Assembly: GCA_026391795.1 (NCBI GenBank)
Contig: JAPLDI010000004.1
Coordinates: 90,068 to 154,067 of the forward strand
Direction: 5' to 3'
From: Bacteroidota bacterium
GTDB lineage: Bacteria > Bacteroidota > Bacteroidia > Bacteroidales > FEN-979
DNA length: 64,000 nt
Shown: piece after piece, positions 51,245 to 60,729 of the stretch
Numbering within the stretch: position 1 is the stretch's first letter
Layout of the letters: every line of letters starts with the position of its first letter
Translations under genes and position numbers: made by a program
The notes under the pieces: model-generated
Seen by the model: the letters and a program-made list of their open reading frames with translations, nothing else
What the model was told of the DNA's origin: nothing
The model's database searches: none

Positions 51245-54200
51245 ATGATTCTTTTTAAAGAAATCAATAAGAAAAAAATTTTCGGAAATTTTTTTGCCGG
51301 AATGTTTCTGCTTTTTCTGGCAGTGATCCTCCGTGGAGCTTTTTCAATGCAGCAACACCCGGAATATGTTACAAAAAAATTTAACCGTCTTCTTCACCAA
51401 AAAGAAGAAACCCTGAGTGCGGCCTTTAAAAAATTGAAAAATGTTTCATTTCAAAAGAATGACTTCCCGGGGGCCCTGCTGGAAAATGAATTTAAGGAGT
51501 TGTACAAAAAAGAGGGAATTCTTTTGTTTGGGTATCAGAACGACTCATTGGTGTTTTGGTCATCTAATTCAGTATCCTGCCCGGAGAAATTACAAGAAAA
51601 ATCCAGGAAGGACACAGGCTATTTCGAAAAACAAAAAAATGGATGGTATGAGGTTGTCTGTAAAAAAGACCGTTTAAAAACCTATATAGGACAAATTCTT
51701 ATCAAGCATCAATATGTTTTTGAAAATGAATACCTTAAAAATAATTTTGAAAAGGAGTTCAGCGTGCCTGAAGGCACAGACATTGAAACCCGTCAGGGAC
51801 AGAATTCGGTTCAAACCACGAATGGCAGTTTTTTATTTTGTCTGAAGATCCCACCCTCCCCGGATCTTACACAATCACAAGAATTCATCCTTTTCCTTCT
51901 TTATCTTGCGGGGTTCGTTTTATTCCTGGTCTCACTCTATAAATTATACTGTGAGATCGAATACATTTTTCCATCAAAACAACTTTTTCTTTTAAGTTTT
52001 ATTAGCGACCTCCTCCTCCTCCGTTTTTTTCAGTTCTATTTTCACCTTCCCAGGGTTTTGTATGAATCAAAAATTTTTGGACCCGGGTCTTTCTCCTCTT
52101 CCCTGTTACTTCCCTCACTTGGCGATTTTCTGGTAAACAGCATCCTGCTTCTATTTGCCTCTTATGTTTTCTTCAGGCATTTTCCAGGGTTTGTTAAGAC
52201 TCAAAAACGGATAAAAACAGTCAGGATATCCGTGGCAACAGCTCTGTTATTTCTGAACTTTGCGGGATTTTACGGAATCCTTTACATTCTTCATAATCTC
52301 GTTGTCAATTCGACAATCCCCCTAAACCTTCAGGATATATCAAGCCTGAATCTTTCCAGCATCGTTGGCTGTTTCATTATTTCTGCTGTATTCCTTTCAT
52401 ACTTTCTGATAGCCATCCGGTTGTTCCAGTCTTCTTTTCATCTTACCGGGATCAGAAATAAAAAGGAGGACAAAAGAAATAAAATCTCCGACACTTCCCT
52501 GCCAAGAATTGTGCTCTATCTTATTTTCTTTGCCATAACAGGAACAATTATCCTGAATCATTTCAATGATTCTATTGAAAAAGAAAAACGAAAACTACTC
52601 GCATTAAAACTGGGAACTGCCCGTGATGCAATGGCAGAACTGATGTTCTCTAAAACGGAAGATCAAGTTCTTCAGGATTCCATAATGCGAACGATTATTA
52701 CTGACAACACCGTAAGCAATACGGAAGAACTTGAAGATAGCCTGGAGCAATATCTTCAACATAAATATTTTAAGGGTTATTGGAATAACTACACGTTTCA
52801 GGTAACACTCTGTTCAGAACAAAAAACGTTACGCGTACAACCTCATAACTACCTTATTAATTGCAACACATATTTTGAAAACATTATTAATGAATTTGGG
52901 AAAACGACACCGAGTAAACATCTTTACTTTCTGGACTACGGCTATGGGTACAAAAATTACCTTGCCGTGATCCCGGTTTTTTCCAACCAGGTGAAACCAT
53001 TATCTGCTCTTAATGCATATATTGAAATCAGTTCTAAATTGATTTTCAGAGATATAGGATATCCAGAACTACTTATTGATAAAAAGGAAGGGCAGATTCC
53101 AGATCTTTCTAACTACTCCTATGCATATTACAGGAATGGGAAACTGATCCACCGTGTTGGGTCCATTCAATACAGCCTAGAGCTAGACCATGCTGTAGAT
53201 CAGCATCATACTCTGGCTCATTATTATTCCATCGGAGGAAACAGCCATTATTGTTATCCAATTGATAAAAGCAATGTCCTTATTATCAGTCAAAAAGAAA
53301 GCACTCTTCTCGACAGGATTGCTCCATTTTCTTATCTTTTTTTCTTTTTCGCTGTTTTTTCTATCCTCTTCTTCTTGATCATACGATTTCAGGGCATCGT
53401 GAAAATTTCCTTTTTAAGACTCGGCGACCGCTTGCAGTTATCAATGTCGGGGATATTGGCATTTTCGCTGCTTATCACAGGGGGACTGATAATTTATTAT
53501 ATAATCAACCTAAACACTGAAAAAAACCGTGAAAACCTGAATGAAAGAACACATTCATTGCTGGTTGAGCTTCAACATAAAATAGGAAATTCCTCTGATT
53601 TTTCGGATCTGGGAAAAGAGGGACTCAATGAGATGCTTACTGAATTTTCAAATGTCTTTTTTGCCGATGTCAATCTTTACAGCCCACAGGCAAGGCTGAT
53701 TGCAACCTCACGGCCGGAGATTTTCGAAGAGGGATTATCTTCGGAATTAATGAACCGGGAAGCTTTCTTGCAACTGAATTACTTTCACCACTCATACTAC
53801 TTTCACAAAGAAAAAATAGGGGAGAATGGTTACTATTCTGCCTATATACCATTCTTTAATGAGAGAAACCAGCTACTGGCATACCTTAACCTGCCTTATT
53901 TTGCACGGCAGGATGACCTGAAAAAGGAAATTTCTTCGTTTCTGGTTGCTTTTATCAATGTCTACGTGTTTTTAATTATTGTAGGGATATTTCTCGCCCT
54001 GGTAGTTTCTGATTACATCAGCCGTCCGTTAAGAATACTGGCATCACTTATAAGCCAGTTATCCTATGGGAAATTCAACGAAAAGATAGAATGGAAACGA
54101 AGAGACGAAATCGGTCAACTGGTGGATGAATACAACCGGATGATTGATGAACTGGTTAAGAGCGCTGATTTACTTGCAAAGTCTGAACGCGAAATGGCAT

Positions 54201-54868
54201 GGCGGGAAATGGCAAGACAAGTAGCACATGAGATTAAAAACCCGCTAACTCCAATGAAGTTAAGCGTGCAACACCTCGAAAAATCCTGGAAAGACGGAGC
54301 CAAAGATTGGGATGATAGGCTGAAAAAGTTTACAGAAACCATGACAGTACAAATAGAAAATTTATCTGCCATAGCCTCCGAATTTTCAGACTTTGCACAG
54401 ATGCCGGTTACTCAACCAGAAAATCTTGATATCAACGAAATCCTGGAGAACATAAAAACACTCTACCAGGATAGTTCCGGGATCAGGTTTGAATTTCATT
54501 TTGATAGCAGGATTCAACACAAAATCCTGGGCGACCGGAAACAGTTGTTGAGGGTGTTCACCAACCTGATCAACAATGCAATTCAGGCAATTGGAAATAA
54601 TGAAGACGGCATAATTAGAATTGAACTTGAATCATCGGGAAACAAAATTGAAATAAAAATATCAGATAGTGGCAGGGGAATTTCAGCGGAATTATCAGAC
54701 AAGATATTTCAACCTAATTTTACTACAAAATCAGGGGGGATGGGCATGGGCCTTGCCATTGTGAAAAGCATTATTCAGGGGCTTGGAGGAGTGATCAGCT
54801 TTACATCTGAAGAAGGATCCGGGACAACATTTGTTTTAACGTTCCAATCCCTGGAAACGAATTATTAG
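51245..54868 (+). CDS. NtrY-like sensor histidine kinase
   Basis: This 1207-residue membrane kinase has an N-terminal helix (FAGMFLLFLAVILRGAF), a periplasmic region to ~200, six or so membrane spans to ~440, and a second periplasmic sensor domain to ~690. A further helix, a second extracytoplasmic sensor segment and a helix near 900 lead into a HAMP domain. The HisKA motif MARQVAHEIKNPLTPMKLS puts the phospho-His at about residue 995. The ATPase region has NLINNAIQAIGN, DSGRGIS and GGMGMGLAIVKSI. H-E-I-K-N-P-L-T-P is typical of NtrY/NtrB-type kinases. No response regulator gene is adjacent. Confidence 0.92.
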   Translation: MILFKEINKKKIFGNFFAGMFLLFLAVILRGAFSMQQHPEYVTKKFNRLLHQKEETLSAAFKKLKNVSFQKNDFPGALLENEFKELYKKEGILLFGYQNDSLVFWSSNSVSCPEKLQEKSRKDTGYFEKQKNGWYEVVCKKDRLKTYIGQILIKHQYVFENEYLKNNFEKEFSVPEGTDIETRQGQNSVQTTNGSFLFCLKIPPSPDLTQSQEFILFLLYLAGFVLFLVSLYKLYCEIEYIFPSKQLFLLSFISDLLLLRFFQFYFHLPRVLYESKIFGPGSFSSSLLLPSLGDFLVNSILLLFASYVFFRHFPGFVKTQKRIKTVRISVATALLFLNFAGFYGILYILHNLVVNSTIPLNLQDISSLNLSSIVGCFIISAVFLSYFLIAIRLFQSSFHLTGIRNKKEDKRNKISDTSLPRIVLYLIFFAITGTIILNHFNDSIEKEKRKLLALKLGTARDAMAELMFSKTEDQVLQDSIMRTIITDNTVSNTEELEDSLEQYLQHKYFKGYWNNYTFQVTLCSEQKTLRVQPHNYLINCNTYFENIINEFGKTTPSKHLYFLDYGYGYKNYLAVIPVFSNQVKPLSALNAYIEISSKLIFRDIGYPELLIDKKEGQIPDLSNYSYAYYRNGKLIHRVGSIQYSLELDHAVDQHHTLAHYYSIGGNSHYCYPIDKSNVLIISQKESTLLDRIAPFSYLFFFFAVFSILFFLIIRFQGIVKISFLRLGDRLQLSMSGILAFSLLITGGLIIYYIINLNTEKNRENLNERTHSLLVELQHKIGNSSDFSDLGKEGLNEMLTEFSNVFFADVNLYSPQARLIATSRPEIFEEGLSSELMNREAFLQLNYFHHSYYFHKEKIGENGYYSAYIPFFNERNQLLAYLNLPYFARQDDLKKEISSFLVAFINVYVFLIIVGIFLALVVSDYISRPLRILASLISQLSYGKFNEKIEWKRRDEIGQLVDEYNRMIDELVKSADLLAKSEREMAWREMARQVAHEIKNPLTPMKLSVQHLEKSWKDGAKDWDDRLKKFTETMTVQIENLSAIASEFSDFAQMPVTQPENLDINEILENIKTLYQDSSGIRFEFHFDSRIQHKILGDRKQLLRVFTNLINNAIQAIGNNEDGIIRIELESSGNKIEIKISDSGRGISAELSDKIFQPNFTTKSGGMGMGLAIVKSIIQGLGGVISFTSEEGSGTTFVLTFQSLETNY

Positions 54869-54941
54869 GAAGATGCTGGGTAATAAAAACAAGTAGTTTC
54901 AGGCGGCCCTGGAACAAAAACAATAATAACTAGAATCCACA

Positions 54942-55412
54942 ATGAACAGGAACAAATACTATTGCGTTGTCTTGCTTCTTATTCTTTTTTCTGGATGTAA
55001 CAGAAGCCATGAAATTGTCAGCTATCATAAGTTTCAGGACAGGACATGGAACCGGTTTGAAATTATAAAGTTTGACATCCCCATTCTGGATATTGAGAAG
55101 CCCTATGATATTTCATTTTTTGCCAATCACACACAGGAGTATGAATTTGATAATCTGGAGTTTAATATGGTCATGACAACCCCCTCCGGAGAGGAAAGGA
55201 TAAAAGAGTACAAGTTTTTATTAAAGAACAAAACAGGTGGATTTACCAGCACATGCAACCAGGATTCCTGCACTGCTTCAATTCTGCTGAAGAAAGGGAT
55301 CCGGATGGAGAAAAAGGGGATTTTACGAATAGAAATCGAAGCCCTTGTCCCCCGGCTCCAGATAAATTCGTTACTTGGCGTCGGGATTCGTCTGGTTCCT
55401 TCAGGTCAATAA
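54942..55412 (+). CDS. gldH: GldH-type gliding motility lipoprotein
   Basis: This 156-residue protein has a lipoprotein signal (VVLLLILFSGC, Cys19). It follows the GldH pattern: a Y..F....W.rf....F.i.i pattern near residues 28-48, YDISFFANHTQEYEFDNLEF, and the late RIEIEALVP. GldH lipoproteins are linked to gliding and type IX secretion in Bacteroidetes. The 3' end overlaps the convergent riboflavin kinase gene by 12 bp. Confidence 0.82.
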   Translation: MNRNKYYCVVLLLILFSGCNRSHEIVSYHKFQDRTWNRFEIIKFDIPILDIEKPYDISFFANHTQEYEFDNLEFNMVMTTPSGEERIKEYKFLLKNKTGGFTSTCNQDSCTASILLKKGIRMEKKGILRIEIEALVPRLQINSLLGVGIRLVPSGQ

Positions 55413-55853
55413 TTCCTGAATCATTTTTTTATCCAGGGAAATTTGTTGTTTTAGGGCTTCCAAATTGGCAAATTTCATCTCATCCCTGATTTTATCAACA
55501 AAGAAAAGGGTTAAAATTTGTCCATAAATAGTATCAGAAAAATCAAAAAGGTTGACCTCAATTGTCAATTCATGTTGTTCAAAAGTCGGGCGTATTCCTA
55601 TGTTGGCCATTCCATTATAGAAAACAGAATCGTGTTGTATTCTCACAGCATAAACACCGTTCGCGAGAAATAGAGGTGAGCGTTGATTCAATCTAAGATT
55701 TGCCGTTGGGAACCCAAGCACCCGCCCCATCTGCCGCCCCTCTATAACAGTTCCCTTCAACGAATAAAGTTCTCCTAATAGCGTATTGGCAAGGCTGATA
55801 TTTCCTTCAGCAAGAGCCTTTCTTGCCCTCAGGGGAATTTTTTTTGTTTTCAT
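55401..55853 (-). CDS. stand-alone riboflavin kinase domain (RibF C-terminal half)
   Basis: This 150-residue protein contains the flavokinase domain of bifunctional RibF: SLKGTVIEGRQMGRVLGFPTANL, NGVYAVRIQ, YNGMANIGIRPTF, LTIEVNLFDF and the end FVDKIRDEMKFANLEALKQQI. It starts at the linker segment (RARKALAEGNISLANTLLG). The N-terminal FAD-synthetase half (~160 residues) is absent, and no remnant precedes it, as another gene lies 61 bp upstream. It should phosphorylate riboflavin to FMN only. Either a separate FAD synthetase or a second full RibF must exist elsewhere. Confidence 0.85.
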   Translation of the reverse strand: MKTKKIPLRARKALAEGNISLANTLLGELYSLKGTVIEGRQMGRVLGFPTANLRLNQRSPLFLANGVYAVRIQHDSVFYNGMANIGIRPTFEQHELTIEVNLFDFSDTIYGQILTLFFVDKIRDEMKFANLEALKQQISLDKKMIQELLT

Positions 55854-55914
55854 CTGGCAAAGCTACACAAATTTGAAGGTATGTGTGATTGCCGGGAGAA
55901 TTAATTTAGAACAA

Positions 55915-57429
55915 TTATGGATAAAGGCTCCGGTGGCATTCGGTACAGAAGTATGTTTTCCAGTTGTTTTTTATATCAACCGGATGCATAAACTCCATCG
56001 TCTTGTCAAAAGAAGTGTACTGTCTGTTGTTTGATGGTCCCTGGGAAACGAATGAATGGCACCAGTTGCAGTCTTTAGAGATAACCTTTCCCTTTTCTGA
56101 CTTATGCCGGTTTGAATGACAACGAAAACAACCATCGGACTCAAGATGGCCTATGTGGTTCAGGTATTTGTTGGAAGTCGCACGCATGTATGGGAAAACA
56201 TTTAATGAAAATTCGTTCTCAATACCCGCTATCGCTTTGTCGATAAGAGTTTTTTTACCGGAATAGATTTTAGGAAACTTTATTTTATAAAAACTATAGA
56301 TACTGTCCCTGATGTACCGAAATGAGGAATCTTTATCTGTAAATGGCCCCTTGAGGACATCCATTGCAACTTTTTTGATGAAAGGCAGTTCTACAGGTAT
56401 TTCTCCCTTCATGATTCCCTCGTCAACAAACACGGGGGCTGATTTATAGGAATGAGATGGCCGGTTATGACAGTCCATGCAATCCATAATTCTGTGCTCA
56501 AGTGTATCAAGGGCCTTTTGTGTCAGCATGTTTTCCGTATCCTGGAAGATTTGTACATCACCGGTTTTCAGATTGGTAAATTTCACCCAGGGAATGGATT
56601 CCCTTTCATTTGTAGAAGCAACATATTCAATCCGCATATCTTTGTTAATATGCCAGTGAATTCCTCCTGCAAGGCCACTTGTATTGAAGTTCGGGCTGAT
56701 CTTCATCAGAAGGGAATAATCCCATTCAGTATTCAGACTATCCGTGAGATAGGTTCTCCTGTTATCCAGCTTGGGAGTATAGAATTTTTCAGGCCAATGA
56801 CAGCGTTCACAGGTTTCACGTGCAGGACGCAGATTTTTTATCGGGGTCGATATGGGGCGGCTAAACTTATGAAAGATTACAGAATAAACCTGATAAAGGC
56901 CTGATAGTTTTGATTTTACATACCAATCTGCACCTTCTCCCACATGACATTCCACACACGCAACGCGAGCATGGGGTGAATGAAGGTAGGTGACATATTC
57001 AGGTTCCATCACATTGTGACATAGCTTGCCGCAAAAAGGGACGGATTCGGTAAAATTAAATGCCTCATAGCTTCCAACTGCAGATACAATCAGAAAAAGA
57101 AATGTAAAGATTGAAAACAATAATAAACGATGACGCTGCCTGCTGCTGTTCATATCCAATATTGGCCATTTTGGCTCACCCTCTTTACTTTTCTTCCGCC
57201 GCTTGATAAACATTCCGATAGGAATCAGAATTAATCCGATCACCATGATGGTGGGCAGGATTATATAGGTGAACATGCCGTTGTATGGATTATCGTGGCT
57301 TGTTAACAGCGACTCAACAAAAAGAATGATAATCAGGATAAGACTGTTGATGGCAAAAATGGCTCCAATAATGCTTATCCAGTTGGAAACAGATTTTGGC
57401 ATTTTCATAGTGAAGGGAAATTTAGGCAA
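55915..57429 (-). CDS. membrane-anchored NapC/NirT-type multiheme cytochrome c
   Basis: This 504-residue protein has three membrane helices (near residues 17-39, 53-75 and 101-122) and a long periplasmic heme part. Six CxxCH sites (CVECH, CERCH, CMDCH, CFRCH, CNWCH, CTECH) and one CxxxCH site (CGKLCH, near residue 133) suggest seven hemes. The first part (SVPFCGKLCHNVMEPEY, then SPHARVACVECHVG) follows the NapC/NirT quinol dehydrogenase pattern. It probably takes electrons from menaquinol or from the upstream complex to periplasmic acceptors. It is last in the leftward cytochrome cluster. Confidence 0.85.
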   Translation of the reverse strand: MPKFPFTMKMPKSVSNWISIIGAIFAINSLILIIILFVESLLTSHDNPYNGMFTYIILPTIMVIGLILIPIGMFIKRRKKSKEGEPKWPILDMNSSRQRHRLLLFSIFTFLFLIVSAVGSYEAFNFTESVPFCGKLCHNVMEPEYVTYLHSPHARVACVECHVGEGADWYVKSKLSGLYQVYSVIFHKFSRPISTPIKNLRPARETCERCHWPEKFYTPKLDNRRTYLTDSLNTEWDYSLLMKISPNFNTSGLAGGIHWHINKDMRIEYVASTNERESIPWVKFTNLKTGDVQIFQDTENMLTQKALDTLEHRIMDCMDCHNRPSHSYKSAPVFVDEGIMKGEIPVELPFIKKVAMDVLKGPFTDKDSSFRYIRDSIYSFYKIKFPKIYSGKKTLIDKAIAGIENEFSLNVFPYMRATSNKYLNHIGHLESDGCFRCHSNRHKSEKGKVISKDCNWCHSFVSQGPSNNRQYTSFDKTMEFMHPVDIKNNWKTYFCTECHRSLYP

Positions 57430-57467
57430 TGAAAATTTCGAAAAAAAATACGGGTGACTGGATTATT

Positions 57468-58364
57468 TCAAAGCTGGTTATTCTGATTTTTTTTACTTAA
57501 CTGTTTAATTTTAACCAACTGCACGACTGCATAGATATAATGCGCCCAAACTCCAGTAAGCATAATGACCAGCGTAATAATCATCCATATCGGGGCAATT
57601 GGGGTCCATAATTCCCGGGTTGGTTTTTCTGCCAGATAATATTGTTTTGGAATTCCCCAGGAAATAGAAGACCGGCCCTGCAAATTACCAAATAAATCGT
57701 TCTCCTCAATTCTCGCAATAACTGTAATATTTCCCAGAGAATCGCCAACAAGTTTCCCGGGATATTCTACTTTTCCGGTACCCGTTTCATCGAGTTCGGT
57801 TTCCCCGATTTTCAGGAGGTTGAACAGCCGGGGCACATAAACAATGGCTTTTTGCTTCTGAATGGGGATGATTGTTCCCTTGCTGTCAATCTGTGTGGCC
57901 GTGACGATGATAAAGCTTAACGAATCCTGCTTCGAAAAATTAACGATAATCCGGCCGGCTTTAGCGCTAAAGGATTCCGCGGCAGGCATGAATTTCCCCT
58001 TTCCGGCAAACTTAGCAGAATATGTCGTTTTTCCATCTTTATCCTTTGGCAATCCGTTTGCAGAACCAACTTTCAGAATAGCATTCCCTTCGTCATCCGC
58101 AATGGCCTGCCCCAGGAATTTTGTTTCTTTATCGCCTGAAGCAGAAAAATCGATTACGGCATTTTTAATGGCAAAGGTGCCCTGCTCTTTCCTGTCGAAG
58201 ATATTGGCGGTCAGGATGATGGTGTCGTTTGAACTAAGGTAGGAAAGGGTTATGGAAGGGGTGATATCTGTAACCGAGTCCTTCTTGTTTTGTGTAGAAG
58301 CAACGAGATTGCAAGAGCAAAGCAGGAAGAAAAGGATGACTTTGATTTTGTTTTCAGTTCGCAT
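57468..58364 (-). CDS. exported beta-domain protein with C-terminal membrane anchor
   Basis: The start MRTENKIKVILFF at 58364 gives 298 residues with a signal peptide (KVILFFLLCSCNLVAS). Two Ig-like beta domains follow: SITLSYLSSNDTIILTANIF, then ATQIDSKGTIIPIQKQKAIV. A C-terminal helix (APIWMIITLVIMLTGVWAHYIYA) ends in a basic tail. It has no cofactor motif. It lies between the NrfD-like and heptaheme genes and may be a structural subunit of the same membrane complex. No named family was recognised. Confidence 0.7.
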   Translation of the reverse strand: MRTENKIKVILFFLLCSCNLVASTQNKKDSVTDITPSITLSYLSSNDTIILTANIFDRKEQGTFAIKNAVIDFSASGDKETKFLGQAIADDEGNAILKVGSANGLPKDKDGKTTYSAKFAGKGKFMPAAESFSAKAGRIIVNFSKQDSLSFIIVTATQIDSKGTIIPIQKQKAIVYVPRLFNLLKIGETELDETGTGKVEYPGKLVGDSLGNITVIARIEENDLFGNLQGRSSISWGIPKQYYLAEKPTRELWTPIAPIWMIITLVIMLTGVWAHYIYAVVQLVKIKQLSKKNQNNQL

Positions 58365-58386
58365 ATTGTTGAAAATAAAAGGGTTG

Positions 58387-59730
58387 TTACAACAAAGATT
58401 CTTCTGCTTTGAAAATTTGCGGGGATTCTGTTTTGGGTGTCTCTGACATCTCAGAAACATTCATGACCGGCACAAACTTTGACGCAAGAGTGTACAGCAG
58501 GCAGAAAAGTGCAACCCCGGCCGCCATAAGTGCAAACTCAACCCAAGTTCCTGAGTAATTTGCCCATTCGGGTCTTGAGTCCTGGATTGGAAGATAAGGA
58601 GACTCAAGGGTTGGTATTACAATCAGGTAGCGGTTGAACCAGAGGGCGACGATAACCACAATAGCAGAAAGTGAGATGTTGGTTATTGTTCTCAGTTTCG
58701 GGATTCCAACCACAAGCAATGGTATTAATACCCCAATGTAGTTTGAAAAAATAAATGGCCAATAATATTCCGTAAAAAGGATCTTAATGAGGCTTTCGTC
58801 ATTTTTTTCCGAACCATACCATTTTGTCAGGTAGTCGCTAAATGTGAAATATCCAAAAAGTGCGGCCAAAACAACCATTACAACACCCATTGCAACAAAA
58901 TGCTTCCGGGTAATGTGCAATTCAAGGTGATAAACTTTCCGAAAGACCCACATGGCAATGATAAGTACTGCAGTACCTGAATACACAGCAGCAATCACAA
59001 AATAAGGACCAAAAATTGTGCTGTGCCAGCCCGGCTGTAACGTTACACTGAAGATCCAGGCCAAAACAGAATAAACGATAATTGCAATGGCAATGACCAT
59101 CGTAGCCATGATGTCGGTAGCCCTTCTGAGGCGTTGCTCCTGTTCGGGTGTTCCTGTGTATCCGAGTGCCAGCACGGAATATATTTTTTTTCTCCAGGCA
59201 GGAATTTTCAATTCTGAAAAATCCCTCAGGCTGGCGATATCCCGAAGTATTGAGAGGTATAAAAAGATGAGACACCCGAAAATATCCGTTGAGATCGCGA
59301 TCACGTCCCAGGTGATGGGTGATTGGATCCTGCCGAAAAGGGCAAGATAATAAAGCCGATCAAGACGTCCGATACAAAGTAAGATATACCCCGGGCCAAT
59401 CAAAAGGGAAATTATAGCCAGGTACTCAGCCATCCGGATGATTGGTTTTCTCCATTCAGTGCGGAAAAGATGCAATGTTCCGGAGACAATAGCCCCGGCA
59501 TAACTCATTCCCATAAAGAAAATAAAATTGACAATATAGATTCCCCAAACCACATTGTCGCGCATGCCTGTAACAATGTGGCCCTGAGTGACCTGGGTTA
59601 TAAACGCATAAACACCCCAACCAATCACTCCCAGAAGGAACAAAATCCAGATCAGGGTTGCGGAACTTGTTTTTTCAAGCTGGGGGGCAAACTCCCGCAG
59701 CAATTTTTCCTTGGTATCTTTATTTTCCAT
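58387..59730 (-). CDS. NrfD/PsrC-type membrane quinol protein
   Basis: This 447-residue protein has about ten membrane helices. Characteristic segments are VVWGIYIVNFIFFMGMSYAGAIVSG, LLIGPGYILLCIGRLDRLYYL, and AVYSGTAVLIIAMWVFRKVYHL, as in NrfD/ActC/HmcC proteins. Such proteins bind menaquinol and pass electrons to or from a periplasmic Fe-S subunit. The Fe-S partner is encoded 2 bp upstream, supporting a complex. Confidence 0.93.
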   Translation of the reverse strand: MENKDTKEKLLREFAPQLEKTSSATLIWILFLLGVIGWGVYAFITQVTQGHIVTGMRDNVVWGIYIVNFIFFMGMSYAGAIVSGTLHLFRTEWRKPIIRMAEYLAIISLLIGPGYILLCIGRLDRLYYLALFGRIQSPITWDVIAISTDIFGCLIFLYLSILRDIASLRDFSELKIPAWRKKIYSVLALGYTGTPEQEQRLRRATDIMATMVIAIAIIVYSVLAWIFSVTLQPGWHSTIFGPYFVIAAVYSGTAVLIIAMWVFRKVYHLELHITRKHFVAMGVVMVVLAALFGYFTFSDYLTKWYGSEKNDESLIKILFTEYYWPFIFSNYIGVLIPLLVVGIPKLRTITNISLSAIVVIVALWFNRYLIVIPTLESPYLPIQDSRPEWANYSGTWVEFALMAAGVALFCLLYTLASKFVPVMNVSEMSETPKTESPQIFKAEESLL

Positions 59731-59732
59731 TG

Positions 59733-60698
59733 TTAAAGTTTGTGGGTCTTACCGTAGGGTGTCGTTTTAAATCTGTTCTTTACACTTTCTTCCAGATCGT
59801 TGAAACCTCTTTCGACAGGGAATTGTCGTTCTACAGGAGGCAGATAATAGACACTGGGCCTTGTGCCAAGTACTTCCAGGTAGCGGTAACCGGAGCGGTC
59901 ACGGATAAGTTCACTAAAACGGAGTGTTTCAGACCCATTGGTGACAGTATCCTCATCGATATCGCCAAAATAAATCACTCCCATTGGACAGTTTTGCGCA
60001 CAATAAGGGAGTTTCCCAATCCGGACCAGGTCAGGACAAAAATCGCACTTTGCAACGGTTCCTTCTTTCCCGGGGCTGCTGGCTTCCGGAGAGTAAGGTT
60101 CTTTGTCTTCTGCAAATTCGGGATAATCTTTCCATGCAAAAACGCGGGTGGAATAAGGGCATCCGGTCATACAGAACTTACACCCGATGCATCTTTCATT
60201 ATCAATAAGAACGATGCCATCACTTCTTTTGAATGTTGCACCTACCGGGCAAACACTGACACAAAGAGGATTATCACAATGAAAACAGGGCTTTGGAAAC
60301 CAGTACGGAGCCGATTTTTCAGAATCCTGTAAAAGATACACCTTCATGAATTCCTGGCTCTTCGGAAGGTGATGCCCTTTCTGACAGGACTCAACACATT
60401 TTCGGGCATTTTTGCATTTGGCAAGGTCGATCACCATCACAAATTTTCTACCCGGAATCCCGTTATGGGATTCTTTAATGGAAACCCTGGGTGAATGAAT
60501 CTGCGCTTTATCCACCTCAACCAGTTCTCCTTCTGTTGTAAGTACTTTTACTTTCTCCCCGGATGCCGGTACTGATTTATCAACATAGGATGCAAGGAGG
60601 CTGCCGCCGGCAACCACTCCCGCACCTGCTATAAGGCCATTTTTAAGAAACTGCCTTCGGGAATTCTTTTTGTTGTCGTTTGTATCTTCCACAGACAT
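59733..60698 (-). CDS. TAT-exported 4[4Fe-4S] ferredoxin subunit
   Basis: This 321-residue protein has a twin-arginine signal (SRRQFLKNGLIAGAGVVAGG). Four Cys groups follow: CKNARKCVESC (unusual spacing in the first group), CFHCDNPLCVSVCPVG, CIGCKFCMTGCPYSTR and CDFCPDLVRIGKLPYCAQNC. It belongs to the HybA/HmcB/NrfC/DmsB family. It would sit on the periplasmic face, relaying electrons between the NrfD-like protein and cytochromes. Confidence 0.93.
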   Translation of the reverse strand: MSVEDTNDNKKNSRRQFLKNGLIAGAGVVAGGSLLASYVDKSVPASGEKVKVLTTEGELVEVDKAQIHSPRVSIKESHNGIPGRKFVMVIDLAKCKNARKCVESCQKGHHLPKSQEFMKVYLLQDSEKSAPYWFPKPCFHCDNPLCVSVCPVGATFKRSDGIVLIDNERCIGCKFCMTGCPYSTRVFAWKDYPEFAEDKEPYSPEASSPGKEGTVAKCDFCPDLVRIGKLPYCAQNCPMGVIYFGDIDEDTVTNGSETLRFSELIRDRSGYRYLEVLGTRPSVYYLPPVERQFPVERGFNDLEESVKNRFKTTPYGKTHKL

Positions 60699-60729
60699 TA
60701 AATTAAAGAAGAGTTAATGTTAGAAAAAA

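Noticed and set aside
55401-55853. Pseudogene of ribF
   Set aside because: The kinase domain is intact with its own ATG and no frameshift. A functional stand-alone domain is the simpler reading.
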